A stretch of 64,000 bases of DNA from Muribaculaceae bacterium (GCA_028689665.1 JAQVCR010000003.1:124001-188000); one strand, 5' to 3'; positions 35,075 to 44,527 are shown, counted from the stretch's first letter. Numbers and translations are program-made. Notes: generated from the sequence alone by a model not told the origin.

Positions 35075-36898
35075 CTATAATTTCTTAGTGCTTTCGAGTT
35101 TGTCCATTATATCACTTATTGTTGAATATATAGATTCCATCTTGGCATCTGTCTGTTCGGGCGCATATTGTGCAAATTCGCATTCGTTAAGTGTGTCTAG
35201 AATAGAGCTAATTAATTCTTTACTTGCTCCATATTTTTCTAGTTCATTTGCAATATTTTCTTTGTTAAGATTCGACACCGGTATTCCTAATTTATCGCTG
35301 AGGTAGCCCCAAATAGCTTTGAGCGATTCGTTATAGAATTTGGAACTTTCGTGCTGTATCATATAAGATTTAGCTAGTTTTAGGCGTTTTTTAGCAATTT
35401 TACCAGCTTTCTTATTCTTCATTAATTGAATATTCGATCTAGCTTTTAGTGTCTTTCTATACATTATCATGATAGAAATCAGTATAGCAATAGGTAGTAT
35501 ATACAATAGCCAATATATAGGAGATGATATTATGAATTTAAAATCTTTGTTGAGGTTTAGATCCCCTGTCTTTATGTGTAGTATATCGGTATTCTTTTGA
35601 ATTATATTTTTCTTGTCTGTTGAAGTCGCCACATTTGCACCTTTTGCTACTTTAAATTTATATGCTTCGGTGGTAAGTGTAATATATTTCTTTGATGCTG
35701 GATTGAAATAAGTAAAATGGCTTTCGGGAATGGTAAATTCGCCTACAAATTGAGGGATGAATGTATATTCCCATTTTGTTGTTCCGCTCATATTACTTCC
35801 TGAAGGTGTTGCGTTAACTGTCGATTGTGGGTCGTATACTTCGAATTGTGAAGGGAAGTTTACGATTGGAGACTTTACGTATTTGATATTTCCTGTACCG
35901 CTGATGTTAAAAGAAAATGTTGCGGCTTCATTTGTCTTAAACTTGTTTGTGTTAAGTTTTGATGATATTTTAAAATCGCCCACTGCTCCGTTGAAACTTG
36001 CTGGTTTAGGTTGAGGAAGAGCCATTACATTAACCGATCCTTGGTTCGATTTCACTTTCAATTGTTTCTCAACTGGCTGACGAATAATTCCAAACATAGA
36101 TCTATGCTCCTCGTATTGTATTACAGTGAGGTCATAATTTCCTGATGTTATTGTCAGTTTACCCGATTGTTGGGGGTATAGTATACATCTTTTTAACTCG
36201 GCCACCATATAATTCTCACCATTCACATTTTCTATGCTATTAAGCTGTGCTGTGATTGGTAGGTCTTCAATTAGGAATCCATTAAATGAAGGCTGTAAAG
36301 TAGCCATAAATTGGCTTATTTGATATTTGGTGTATAATTTTATTGTACATACAGTCGCTTCTTGTTCATAAACAGAGGGCTTAGATAATATAATCCTCAC
36401 AAATAAATCTTTGGCGTTTACATTCTTTGATGACGCTTGTGAATTTATATTATCAATCTGCACACTTTGTGATTGATTGCTTGAATTTGATGCTGTCTTA
36501 TCGGGTGGTAAAATTTCGAGGGTAAATCCATTACATTTAATAGTTTTCCCATTAACAATTATTGTAGCTCCTGCAACATTATATTTACCAACTTTATCGG
36601 CTCGGTATACGATTGTATATTCTTGAGATGAGCTACTCGAGCTCACTCCGTTTATCCATTGTTGGCTGTAAGATGTAGAAGTCGATGGTCCGTATAGTTT
36701 TGTAGCTCCACCAATTTCGCTAGTTTTCAATCCGCTGCCTTCAGCATTACGAAGGATATATGTAACTTGGAATTTATTTCCTTTAATTACTTGGTGCGGA
36801 GCTTGTACAGAGAATGATGCATTCTGCGCATAGCAAAATAATGTTGATAATAATAATAGTGATAAGACTATATATCTATTATTGCTAAGTCGTTTCAT
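35075..36898 (-). CDS. batD: BatD: oxygen-tolerance protein
   Basis: The track starts at 36931, but the methionine at 36898 begins a normal signal peptide (MKRLSNNRYIVLSLLLLS...CYAQ), giving 607 residues. The large periplasmic part has Ig-like beta domains of the BatD family. A transmembrane helix (YWLLYILPIAILISIMIMY, about residues 460-480) leads to a helical cytoplasmic tail. If 36931 were used it would overlap batC's stop. Deletion of the homologous bat genes in B. fragilis lowers survival in oxygen. Confidence 0.88.
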   Translation of the reverse strand: MKRLSNNRYIVLSLLLLSTLFCYAQNASFSVQAPHQVIKGNKFQVTYILRNAEGSGLKTSEIGGATKLYGPSTSTSYSQQWINGVSSSSSSQEYTIVYRADKVGKYNVAGATIIVNGKTIKCNGFTLEILPPDKTASNSSNQSQSVQIDNINSQASSKNVNAKDLFVRIILSKPSVYEQEATVCTIKLYTKYQISQFMATLQPSFNGFLIEDLPITAQLNSIENVNGENYMVAELKRCILYPQQSGKLTITSGNYDLTVIQYEEHRSMFGIIRQPVEKQLKVKSNQGSVNVMALPQPKPASFNGAVGDFKISSKLNTNKFKTNEAATFSFNISGTGNIKYVKSPIVNFPSQFEVYDPQSTVNATPSGSNMSGTTKWEYTFIPQFVGEFTIPESHFTYFNPASKKYITLTTEAYKFKVAKGANVATSTDKKNIIQKNTDILHIKTGDLNLNKDFKFIISSPIYWLLYILPIAILISIMIMYRKTLKARSNIQLMKNKKAGKIAKKRLKLAKSYMIQHESSKFYNESLKAIWGYLSDKLGIPVSNLNKENIANELEKYGASKELISSILDTLNECEFAQYAPEQTDAKMESIYSTISDIMDKLESTKKL

Positions 36899-36924
36899 TT
36901 TCTTGTTATTGTTAATTAATTTCT

Positions 36925-37755
36925 CTACCATTGATTTTTAGTGCGACGTCGCTCGTTTTCTTGTTCTTTAGCTCTAGCAGCATTTATCTTTTGTTGTGTA
37001 CCTTTTTCATTGTCTTGTACTGCATTAAGAATTTGCTCGCTATTATCCGGGCTACCGGTGGCTTGCTGAGGCTCTTGTTTCTCTTTTTTGTCCTCTTTGT
37101 TTTGTTGATTATTATTTTGAGGTTGTTGTTGCTTATCTTGATCTTTTTTGTCTTGATCTTTTTTATCTTGTTTGTCTTGATTCTGTTGTTTGTCTTTGTC
37201 TTGTTGCTTGTCTTGGTCTTTATTATCCTTATTTTGTTGTTGTTGTTGCTGCTGTTTTTTCTGAGCCAGCCTTAAATTTTGACGAGCTTGCTCATCGTTT
37301 GGATTCAGACGAAGTGCGCTTTTATACATTTCAATGCTTTTTCCATAATCTTCTTTATTAAAATCCATATTTCCAAGATTATAAAATGCTTTAGACATGA
37401 GTGATGTATTTTTCCCTATCGATGTTAAGTCGTTTAGTAGGGTTCTAGCTTGAGAAATTGGACTCTTTTTGTCGTTAGGATCGTCGTTAGGTGCGGCTTG
37501 TCTGATTAGAGCAGTGGCAAGATTATACATTCCTATTTCCGAATCTTTATTTTCTTGTAGTGCTTTGCGATATTCCACTTCGGCATCTGCATATCTTTTA
37601 GCATTATACATTTCGTTCCCTTTGCGAATATAATTTCGCTCAGTTCTAATTGTTTTAATTTCTTCTTTCTTATTTTCCGGAGCTGCCAGTAGCATTCCAT
37701 TAGCAAGAAGAGTAATTATAAGAGTAAATATGTATTTATTTAATTTTTTTGTCAT
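36925..37755 (-). CDS. batC: BatC: TPR protein with low-complexity Gln/Asp/Lys tract
   Basis: A 276-residue exported protein with a signal peptide and TPR repeats (AKRYADAEVEYRKALQENKDSEIGMYNLATALI, EDYGKSIEMYKSALRLNPNDEQA). An extended Gln/Lys/Asp/Asn tract (residues about 170-235) precedes a charged tail ending NQW. The tract is encoded by short CTTGTC/TTTTTG-like repeats on the plus strand and may be length-variable. It overlaps batB by 20 bp, indicating coupling. Confidence 0.87.
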   Translation of the reverse strand: MTKKLNKYIFTLIITLLANGMLLAAPENKKEEIKTIRTERNYIRKGNEMYNAKRYADAEVEYRKALQENKDSEIGMYNLATALIRQAAPNDDPNDKKSPISQARTLLNDLTSIGKNTSLMSKAFYNLGNMDFNKEDYGKSIEMYKSALRLNPNDEQARQNLRLAQKKQQQQQQQNKDNKDQDKQQDKDKQQNQDKQDKKDQDKKDQDKQQQPQNNNQQNKEDKKEKQEPQQATGSPDNSEQILNAVQDNEKGTQQKINAARAKEQENERRRTKNQW

Positions 37756-38785
37756 CTTTACTAAAGAAATTAATGTTTTTGAGCCATGAAATTTTGCGAT
37801 CTAGTACAAAAATATTGATTATTAAGATAATAAGAGTTATCCATGCAAATACAGGGAATTGTTCATCGTGCTTGCTATACACGATTTTCTCCATATCAGC
37901 TTTTGCCAGAGTTTTTAATTTGTTGTCGATTTCTCCTATTGCATTATTCTCGTTTGCCGATACATATTCGCCATCACCAGCTAAGGCAATTTCTTGTGCC
38001 ATTTTCTCGTTCAGGTATGTTGTAACTATATTTCCATTATCGTCTTTTAGAAATTCATTATTGCCATTAAGTGGAATAGGTGATCCTTTAACCGATCCTA
38101 TACCTATAACGTTAACTTGTATTCCTTTATCTTTTGCTTCTTTTGCCATTCCTACGGCATCGTCTTCATGATTTTCACCATCAGTAATTATTATAATTGC
38201 CTTTTGTGAATTTTCATTTGGTGTGAATGAATTCATCGCAAGTTTTATGGCTGTACCGATGGCTGTACCTTGTGTAGATACCATATTAGTATTTATACTA
38301 TTAAGAAACATCTTTGCCGACACGAAATCGGAGGTTATTGGAAGTTGTGTGTAGGCATTTCCTGCAAAGACAATTAATCCGACTTTGTCATTATCAAGTT
38401 TGTCGATTAGTTTCTCAAGCATTAATTTTGATTTTTGAAGTCTAGATACACCATTTCTATCATCGGATGCCGATGCTCGCATCGAATTAGATACATCTAG
38501 AGCAATCATTACTTCAATACCTTTAACTTTAACCGTCTGTTCCTTTGAGCCGGCTCGTGGACGGGCTATTATAATAATAATCATCATAACAGCAAAGATT
38601 GCTAGCGAAATTTTAATCCACGGTTTATAAATAGAGACATCGGGCATAAGTTCCTTAATTACATTAGGGTTGCCAAAACGTTTCAATTTATTTGTTCTTG
38701 AGTAGCGAGAGAATATGAATATTGCTATTAATATAGGTATTAATAGTAGTAAATATAAAGCTTCTGGATTTGCAAAACTAAACAT
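37736..38785 (-). CDS. batB: BatB: von Willebrand factor A membrane protein
   Basis: A 349-residue protein with two N-terminal transmembrane helices (about 8-26 and 58-74), a vWA domain with the MIDAS motif ALDVSNSM and IVFAGNAYTQLPITSD, and a C-terminal helix (FAWITLIILIINIFVLD). It closely parallels BatA and lies 15 bp downstream of it. The vWA face probably sits in the periplasm and binds partner proteins through a metal. Confidence 0.92.
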   Translation of the reverse strand: MFSFANPEALYLLLLIPILIAIFIFSRYSRTNKLKRFGNPNVIKELMPDVSIYKPWIKISLAIFAVMMIIIIIARPRAGSKEQTVKVKGIEVMIALDVSNSMRASASDDRNGVSRLQKSKLMLEKLIDKLDNDKVGLIVFAGNAYTQLPITSDFVSAKMFLNSINTNMVSTQGTAIGTAIKLAMNSFTPNENSQKAIIIITDGENHEDDAVGMAKEAKDKGIQVNVIGIGSVKGSPIPLNGNNEFLKDDNGNIVTTYLNEKMAQEIALAGDGEYVSANENNAIGEIDNKLKTLAKADMEKIVYSKHDEQFPVFAWITLIILIINIFVLDRKISWLKNINFFSKDDKKIK

Positions 38786-38800
38786 AAAATAATAATATTA

Positions 38801-39790
38801 TTATGGAATATTTCTCAAAATGGTGTTTCTTACAATAATGTCAAAGCATACGATAATCAAGAGTAATATAGCCCAAGGCATATAATTATCTTCTGTATGG
38901 CTGAATTGTTTAACGTCCATTTGGGTCTTTTCCAGTTTGTCAATTTCAACGAAAATATTCTTTAAAGTATTTTTGTCGGTAGCTCTGAAGTATGTACCTC
39001 CGGTAGTTGCCGCAATTTTCTTTAGAGTCATTTCATCTATTACAACGGGTAATGATTGGTATTCCATTTTACCATAGAAATTGTAGCCTACCGGGTAAAG
39101 GGCATTTCCGTTTGTTCCAATTCCTATTGTATAAATTTTAACACCAATTTTTTTTGCTATTTCAGCTGCGGTTAGGGGTGCTACTATACCAGTGTTATTT
39201 GAGCCGTCGGTGAGTAGAATGATGCTCTTTGATTTAGCTTTTCCGGCTTTAATTCGATTAATAGCTGTTGCTAGACCGTCGCCAATTGCTGTACCATCTT
39301 CAAGCATACCCATTTTAATATCTTGAATGTAATTAATTAATACCCCCTTATCTGTAGTCATAGGCACTAAAGTAAAGCTCTCGCCTGAAAATATAACAAT
39401 ACCTATGTTGTCGGTTTCACGCCCTGTAACAAAGTGCGATGCAACTTCTTTAGCGGCCTCAAACCTATCGGGCTTAAAATCGCGTGCAAGCATACTTGTC
39501 GACACATCGAGTGCTATTACAATATCAGTACCTTCGGTTTCCGATGTCTGCCAGCGGTCGCGAGTCTGAGGTCGGCACAAAATAATTATTAAGCATCCAA
39601 TCGCAGCTAATTTAAAGGCAAACATAGCGTGTCGTAAATACACCTTCCATGAAGTCGGCAATTTGTCGAAAGGCATAGTCGACGATACAAGAATTGTCGG
39701 ATTAGCTTTTTTGTTCTTAATTACATACCATATAATGATTGGAATGAAGACTAAGAACAACCAGAAATATTGAGGATTTGCGAATGTCAT
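38801..39790 (-). CDS. batA: BatA: von Willebrand factor A membrane protein
   Basis: A 329-residue protein with two N-terminal helices (WLFLVFIPIIIWYVI and FKLAAIGCLIIILC), a vWA domain with MIDAS motif ALDVSTSM, FSGESFTLVPMT and LLTDGSNNTG, and a C-terminal helix. It belongs to the BatA/aerotolerance family and is 15 bp downstream of the preceding gene. Together with BatB it likely forms the core membrane complex acted on by MoxR. Confidence 0.92.
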   Translation of the reverse strand: MTFANPQYFWLFLVFIPIIIWYVIKNKKANPTILVSSTMPFDKLPTSWKVYLRHAMFAFKLAAIGCLIIILCRPQTRDRWQTSETEGTDIVIALDVSTSMLARDFKPDRFEAAKEVASHFVTGRETDNIGIVIFSGESFTLVPMTTDKGVLINYIQDIKMGMLEDGTAIGDGLATAINRIKAGKAKSKSIILLTDGSNNTGIVAPLTAAEIAKKIGVKIYTIGIGTNGNALYPVGYNFYGKMEYQSLPVVIDEMTLKKIAATTGGTYFRATDKNTLKNIFVEIDKLEKTQMDVKQFSHTEDNYMPWAILLLIIVCFDIIVRNTILRNIP

Positions 39791-39805
39791 TTTCCGTATA
39801 TTTTT

Positions 39806-40801
39806 TTATTTCTTTTGTTTATTTTTATTCTTAATCTCTTTATTTGCTATTTCATTTTCGGCTTCTACCTTAATTACAGGTCGTGTGTCTTCAACAAAGT
39901 TTACTGCTCTATTGAATGCAGCTTCGTTGTCATCGGGGAGTGGTCGAATATTGGCAAATTTCACGTAGTCGGCAATCTCAAGAATTAATTTCAATTGTTC
40001 ATTTACTGCTTTAGTTTCGTCATTTCTTTTTAGAGTATCTATTATCTGCGACGATGTCATTTCGATAGCATTTATCTTGAATCGACGATCAATGTATTGT
40101 CTAAGAATATCTGTAAGTCGGGTGTAATATTCTTTTTCTTGACCAGCCTGCCACATTTTAGCTGCTTTAAGTGCTTTAAGCGCTCCAACAGCTTCTTCGT
40201 AAGGAGGAATTTCTTTCTTTTTAGGCTTTAATATAGGTTTTCCTTTCTTTGATCTTGAATAAATAATAATACCTAAGACTACTAAAATAATAACAATAAA
40301 ATATACCCACCAATAATTATAAATGAAATCGGGGATATAGTCGAATATGAAGAATGGAGCTTCTTCGACAGTCTTGTAGTCATGAATTGTTTTTAAAGAA
40401 TCCGTTGCCACCGGAACGACTTTAAGATTTAGTTTATTAGAGACGACCGTGTCTCGTCCTATGATGTATTTAGCAGCAGGAATTTCCCAAATACCAGAGT
40501 CGAAAGATTGAATTATGTAGGCTCGATCTATTTGGATTCGGTTATTGTCTAAATCTGTAGTGTCGCTTTTAGGCTGTCCGATAATTTCAACATTTGGTGC
40601 AATTAATTTAGGGTTTTCTATCAGAAGCATGCCTTCTTTACCTTTGTCTTCAACTATTTGATAGCGTAAGACTGTTTGTTTTCCCATTAATATTGCCACA
40701 GAATCTAATTTAGCTTGAATTGTCGTCTTTGCTACGATATTTTGTGGCAAAAAAGAAATTAAAGCTAATAGTAAGATTGAATATTTTATTATATGCTTCA
40801 T
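39806..40801 (-). CDS. Bat-operon membrane protein, function unknown
   Basis: A 331-residue protein with a signal peptide, a beta-rich periplasmic region (residues about 25-160), one transmembrane helix (YWWVYFIVIILVVLGIIIY, about 164-183), and a cytoplasmic helical part with EKEYYTRLTDILRQYIDRRF and EMTSSQIIDTL, which resembles the cytoplasmic tails of BatD and DUF4381-type proteins. It overlaps the DUF58 gene by ATGA and precedes batA by 15 bp. It has no standard name; its position is conserved in Bacteroidales bat operons. Confidence 0.75.
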   Translation of the reverse strand: MKHIIKYSILLLALISFLPQNIVAKTTIQAKLDSVAILMGKQTVLRYQIVEDKGKEGMLLIENPKLIAPNVEIIGQPKSDTTDLDNNRIQIDRAYIIQSFDSGIWEIPAAKYIIGRDTVVSNKLNLKVVPVATDSLKTIHDYKTVEEAPFFIFDYIPDFIYNYWWVYFIVIILVVLGIIIYSRSKKGKPILKPKKKEIPPYEEAVGALKALKAAKMWQAGQEKEYYTRLTDILRQYIDRRFKINAIEMTSSQIIDTLKRNDETKAVNEQLKLILEIADYVKFANIRPLPDDNEAAFNRAVNFVEDTRPVIKVEAENEIANKEIKNKNKQKK

Positions 40802-41673
40802 CTTAAACCGCGTTTTTTAAATAGTCCCATTAGGGCTTTAACATAATCTTCATCGGTAGCAATTGATACCAATTCTACTTTACATCGTTGTGCGGTAGTA
40901 TTCATATATTGCTGACGTTCATACCACCATTTGTTATATACTTGTCTTACCTTTGAAGAACTAGTATTTACCCATTTTTCTAATCCTCTCTCGGCATCAA
41001 CGACTTTCATTAGCCCTACGTTGGGTAATTGTCCTTCTCGCTTATCGTATACTTGAATAGAAGTAACATCATGTTTTCTATTTGCTATTGATAATGCTTT
41101 ATAGTAGTCGTGAGTGTCGATAAAGTCGGAAATCAAAAAGGTTGTGCAACGTTTCTTTATTGCATCGGTAAGATATTCAAGAACGTTGACAATATTTGTG
41201 TCTTTGTTCTCGGGCTTGAAGTCAAGCAATTCTCTGATTATTAGTAGTATGTGCTTTCGCCCTTTTTTGGGTGGAATGAATTTTTCTATTTTATCGGAGA
41301 AAAATATTACTCCAATTTTATCATTGTTTTGAATAGCTGAGAATGCAATAGTAGCAGCTATCTCTGCCATCATCTCTTGTTTTATAACCCCTTCGGCACC
41401 AAAGTTTTTACTACCCGAAAGGTCAATGAGAAGCATTACGGTTAATTCCCGCTCTTCCTCATATACTTTCACATAGGGACGGTTATGGCGAGCCGTAACA
41501 TTCCAATCAATGTCGCGAATATCATCGCCATATTGGTATTCTCTGACTTCAGAGAATGTCATACCTCTACCTTTAAATGCCGAATGGTATTCTCCTGCAA
41601 AGATATTTTGAGACAGACCCTTTGTCTTTATTTCGATTTTGCGAACCTTCTTTAATAGCTCATTTGAATCCAT
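40798..41673 (-). CDS. DUF58 domain-containing protein
   Basis: A 291-residue soluble protein with the DUF58 signature EVREYQYGDDIRDIDWNVTARHNRPYVKVYEEERE and a following vWA-like half (MLLIDLSGSKNFG). It lies between moxR (83 bp upstream) and the operon's membrane protein (4-bp ATGA overlap). In MoxR-DUF58-vWA modules this protein is thought to be an adaptor or substrate of the MoxR ATPase. Confidence 0.92.
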   Translation of the reverse strand: MDSNELLKKVRKIEIKTKGLSQNIFAGEYHSAFKGRGMTFSEVREYQYGDDIRDIDWNVTARHNRPYVKVYEEERELTVMLLIDLSGSKNFGAEGVIKQEMMAEIAATIAFSAIQNNDKIGVIFFSDKIEKFIPPKKGRKHILLIIRELLDFKPENKDTNIVNVLEYLTDAIKKRCTTFLISDFIDTHDYYKALSIANRKHDVTSIQVYDKREGQLPNVGLMKVVDAERGLEKWVNTSSSKVRQVYNKWWYERQQYMNTTAQRCKVELVSIATDEDYVKALMGLFKKRGLR

Positions 41674-41756
41674 TACTTAATAATAGTTTTAACCGTTAAT
41701 GACTATATGCTTTTATCATGGCTTATTAATTAGCAGCCTTTGATAACGTATTGAAA

Positions 41757-42752
41757 TTAAGGTACGGCTATTTTATCAAGAATTTCGCTAATTACTTCGT
41801 CTGAAATAATATTATTAGCTTCGGCTTCGTAAGAAAGACCAATACGATGACGTAATACGTCGTGGCTTACAGCTCTTACGTCTTCGGGAATTACATAGCC
41901 ACGACCTTTTAGAAATGCGAATGCGCGTGCTGCAAGGGCTAAGCTAATTGATGCACGAGGAGATGCGCCAAATGAAATAATACTTGTCAAATCGTTAAGC
42001 CCGCAATCGGCAGGGAAACGTGTAGCAAATACTATGTCGACTATATATTTTTCTATTTTTTCATCGATATATATTTGTTTTACTATTTTCCTTGTTTCTA
42101 GAATATCTTCGATACTTACTAATTTTTGTATTTCGGTAAATGCCGATTGTATATTTTGTCGAATTATTTGTTTTTCTTCTTCTTTATTTGGATATCCAAT
42201 AACTACTTTCATTAAGAAACGGTCGACTTGTGCTTCTGGAAGTGGATAAGTTCCTTCTTGTTCTATTGGATTCTGTGTTGCCATAACTAGGAATGGCTTG
42301 TCGAGAATGAATGTCTGGTCGCCAATTGTTACTTGTCGTTCTTGCATTGCTTCAAGTAATGCACTTTGAACTTTAGCCGGAGCTCGGTTGATTTCGTCGG
42401 CTAGTACGAAATTAGCAAAAATAGGGCCTTTTTTTACTTCAAATTTTTCCTTTTGAACACTGTATACCATAGTACCGATAACGTCGGCTGGAAGTAGGTC
42501 GGGAGTAAATTGTATACGGCTGTATTTTGCATCGATAAGCTGTGCTAGAGTTTTTATTGCTAGAGTCTTTGCTAGTCCAGGAACACCCTCAAGGAGAATA
42601 TGCCCATCAGCAAGAAGGGCAATTAACAAAGTGTCGATTAAGTGCTTCTGACCAACAATAGTCTGATCCATTCCCTTTGTTATGAGTTTTACAAAGCCAC
42701 TTTTACTTTCAATCAAATCATTTAATTCGCGGATATTAACAGATTCACTCAT
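41757..42752 (-). CDS. moxR: MoxR-family AAA+ ATPase
   Basis: A 331-residue AAA+ ATPase with Walker A GVPGLAKT, Walker B FVLADEINRAP, sensor 1 MATQNPIEQEGTYPLPEAQ and arginine-finger region DRFLMK. It is the first gene of the operon and is likely a chaperone that remodels or assembles the BatA/BatB vWA proteins. The promoter box is about 75 bp upstream of its ATG. Confidence 0.95.
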   Translation of the reverse strand: MSESVNIRELNDLIESKSGFVKLITKGMDQTIVGQKHLIDTLLIALLADGHILLEGVPGLAKTLAIKTLAQLIDAKYSRIQFTPDLLPADVIGTMVYSVQKEKFEVKKGPIFANFVLADEINRAPAKVQSALLEAMQERQVTIGDQTFILDKPFLVMATQNPIEQEGTYPLPEAQVDRFLMKVVIGYPNKEEEKQIIRQNIQSAFTEIQKLVSIEDILETRKIVKQIYIDEKIEKYIVDIVFATRFPADCGLNDLTSIISFGASPRASISLALAARAFAFLKGRGYVIPEDVRAVSHDVLRHRIGLSYEAEANNIISDEVISEILDKIAVP

Positions 42753-42800
42753 AGTGTTTTCTATTTAATTATTATGTTTTATATTTTATCGTAATTTATT

Positions 42801-42839
42801 GCGATGTATTTATCATCGCTTTCTCGTGGTGCAAATATA
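42801..42839 (-). promoter_or_regulatory. -7 box and leader hairpin of the moxR-bat operon
   Basis: The minus strand has TATATTTG at 42832-42839. Just inside the predicted leader, GCGATG/CATCGC (42801-42819) forms a 6-bp stem with a 7-nt loop. No -33 TTTG is visible. Confidence 0.5.
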
Positions 42840-42952
42840 TTATTAATCTAAAGATATATGTTAATTCTAACTGTTAATTTTTTATATTAATAGTTAGAAT
42901 ATTCAACCGTTATATGAGCTTAAGCAGATATGGCAACTAATAAGATGTAATG

Positions 42953-44062
42953 TTATTCGAATTTTTTGAAAATCAGATAAGCCTTTTGTTTTGCTTCAAT
43001 TAAGCTTTCTGGATTGTTTTTATCAATGTTATATTTATTAGCGTCGGGGATAATAACAACTGTTCCGGGTTTTATTTTGTTTGGATTTTTGAGAATGTCT
43101 TTATTCTCTTCGTATATATATACCCAAAAGTTGTAGTCGCCATAATTTTCGCGAGCCATAGTGGTTAGAAATCTATTTTTACCAATAGTGTCGAGTTTTA
43201 CTTTTACTTTTAATTCTTTTGCTTTGGATAATATAGCAAATGAGTCGGCCTCTGCCTGTATTTTTGTGGCTTGTGCGTTTGTTATTTTAGCCTCGGCAAT
43301 TGTATCTGTTTTAATATCAGATGAATAATTATTAATAATCATTGGTAATCCGATAAATTGAGATACTATTATTAGTAGAATGCTTAAAGAGCATGTTGCA
43401 CTTATAAATCCCCAGAAGAAACCTTTAGCGAATTTATTATTTCCTTTTTTGTCATCGTTGTTGAGTTGCTCGTCCTCATTTTCTATCATATCGGCTTCTT
43501 GATTGTTTAATTCTTCTTGATTGTTTAGTGTCTCTGTGCCTTCTTCTTGTGGTATGCTATCTAGTATTTCGGGTTGTGTATCTTCGGCAATGTCTACATT
43601 GTCGTTTTCGGCGGTTTCTGTATTATTGATATTTGTTTCGTTATTGGTGGTGGGTATAGGGGGAGGAAGAATGCTGTTTGTATTATCCTCTTTATCTATA
43701 CATTCTGAATTGTTTAATTGAATTATGATATCATCATTGCAATCGTCTAATGTTACAGTTTCAAATCCGGCAAAGGCGATATTTACTGCGTCAGCTATTT
43801 CTTTGTCGGGAATAAAAGATACTTTATTCTGGGCTGGGATTTCCATTTCTTGACCACTATTCACCTCTATTATTTTACGAGGCTCAGAAGTGGTAACCTT
43901 AAAAGTTCCTAGCCGTTTGATCTTAACAGATTTTCCGGCTGTAAGATTTTCTTCAATAATGGCAAAGAAATCTTTAAAAAAAGATTCGCATACTTTTTTT
44001 GATATGTCGCAATTTTGCGATATTGTTTCTATTAATTCTTGATACGATATTTTATTGTTCAT
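42953..44062 (-). CDS. HU-domain protein with transmembrane helix and C-terminal LysM-like domain
   Basis: The 369-residue protein has an N-terminal HU/IHF fold (residues about 1-97; SVKIKRLGTFKV, IPAQNKVSFIPDKEI), a long acidic Asn/Glu/Thr-rich linker (about 110-205), one transmembrane helix (WGFISATCSLSILLIIVSQFI), and a C-terminal LysM-like motif (MARENYGDYNFWVYIYEENKD...NKIKPGTVVIIP). The topology would place the HU domain in the cytoplasm and LysM in the periplasm. It lies 36 bp downstream of a second HU gene, probably in one operon. A role in tethering DNA to the envelope is inference. Confidence 0.85.
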   Translation of the reverse strand: MNNKISYQELIETISQNCDISKKVCESFFKDFFAIIEENLTAGKSVKIKRLGTFKVTTSEPRKIIEVNSGQEMEIPAQNKVSFIPDKEIADAVNIAFAGFETVTLDDCNDDIIIQLNNSECIDKEDNTNSILPPPIPTTNNETNINNTETAENDNVDIAEDTQPEILDSIPQEEGTETLNNQEELNNQEADMIENEDEQLNNDDKKGNNKFAKGFFWGFISATCSLSILLIIVSQFIGLPMIINNYSSDIKTDTIAEAKITNAQATKIQAEADSFAILSKAKELKVKVKLDTIGKNRFLTTMARENYGDYNFWVYIYEENKDILKNPNKIKPGTVVIIPDANKYNIDKNNPESLIEAKQKAYLIFKKFE

Positions 44063-44098
44063 CTCTTTTTACTTATATGTTATCCATATTGGTATATT

Positions 44099-44380
44099 CT
44101 ATTTATCCGGACGTAGCTTGTTTTTGAGGACAGAACTAGCTTTAAATGAAAGAGATATTTTGGGTGGAATAAGTATTTTTTTGCCCGAAGAAGGGTGCGT
44201 ATTTATGCGCTCTAATCGTTTCTTAGGTTCAAAAGTACCAAAGCTAGGTATTGCGATAGAGTCCATCTTAGCGCATTTATCTTTAATCACGGTTACCAGT
44301 CCGTCGATCATTAAGTCGATTTCTTGATTGGTTTTCCCTGTCTTTTCAGATAATTTCTTAGCGAATTGTTTAGAATCCAT
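44099..44380 (-). CDS. HU-family DNA-binding protein
   Basis: The track begins at 44431, but that extension covers the promoter; ATG 44380 gives the standard 93-residue HU protein (MDSKQFAKKLSEKTGKTNQEI). Features are the FGTFEPKKRLERINTHPSSG arm and KILIPPKISLSFKASSVLK. It is first in a two-gene unit with the HU-LysM membrane protein, so the two may form heterodimers through the HU fold. Confidence 0.9.
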   Translation of the reverse strand: MDSKQFAKKLSEKTGKTNQEIDLMIDGLVTVIKDKCAKMDSIAIPSFGTFEPKKRLERINTHPSSGKKILIPPKISLSFKASSVLKNKLRPDK

Positions 44381-44400
44381 ATTGTGATAATTTGTATTTA

Positions 44401-44432
44401 CAAAGATACTAATAGAAAAGTTTAGGAGCAAA
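44401..44432 (-). promoter_or_regulatory. Promoter of the HU / HU-LysM operon
   Basis: Minus-strand TTTG (44429-44432) and TATCTTTG (44401-44408) are exactly 20 bp apart. This is the best promoter in the region and sets the HU start at 44380 with a leader of about 17 nt. Confidence 0.82.
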
Positions 44433-44487
44433 AAATAAGCGATAATCTACTGATTATTCATATTTACTGTTTGAATCTTAAAATACG

Positions 44488-44527
44488 AATAGCCGATAAC
44501 GTTCATAATTAAAATTTATCGGCTATT
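44488..44527 (-). terminator. Perfect 12-bp hairpin after the CvfB-like gene
   Basis: AATAGCCGATAA and TTATCGGCTATT are a perfect inverted repeat with a 16-nt loop. In the minus direction it follows the stop of the CvfB-like gene by about 40 bp, but only CGTATTTT follows the stem, so it may be an imperfect terminator. Short TTAA-type repeats lie at 44544-44563. Confidence 0.6.

Noticed and set aside
36931-37275. Leu/Ile/Phe-rich 114-residue plus-strand ORF that looks like a membrane protein
   Set aside because: It is the antisense of the Gln/Lys/Asp tract of batC; the hydrophobicity is a codon-complement artefact.
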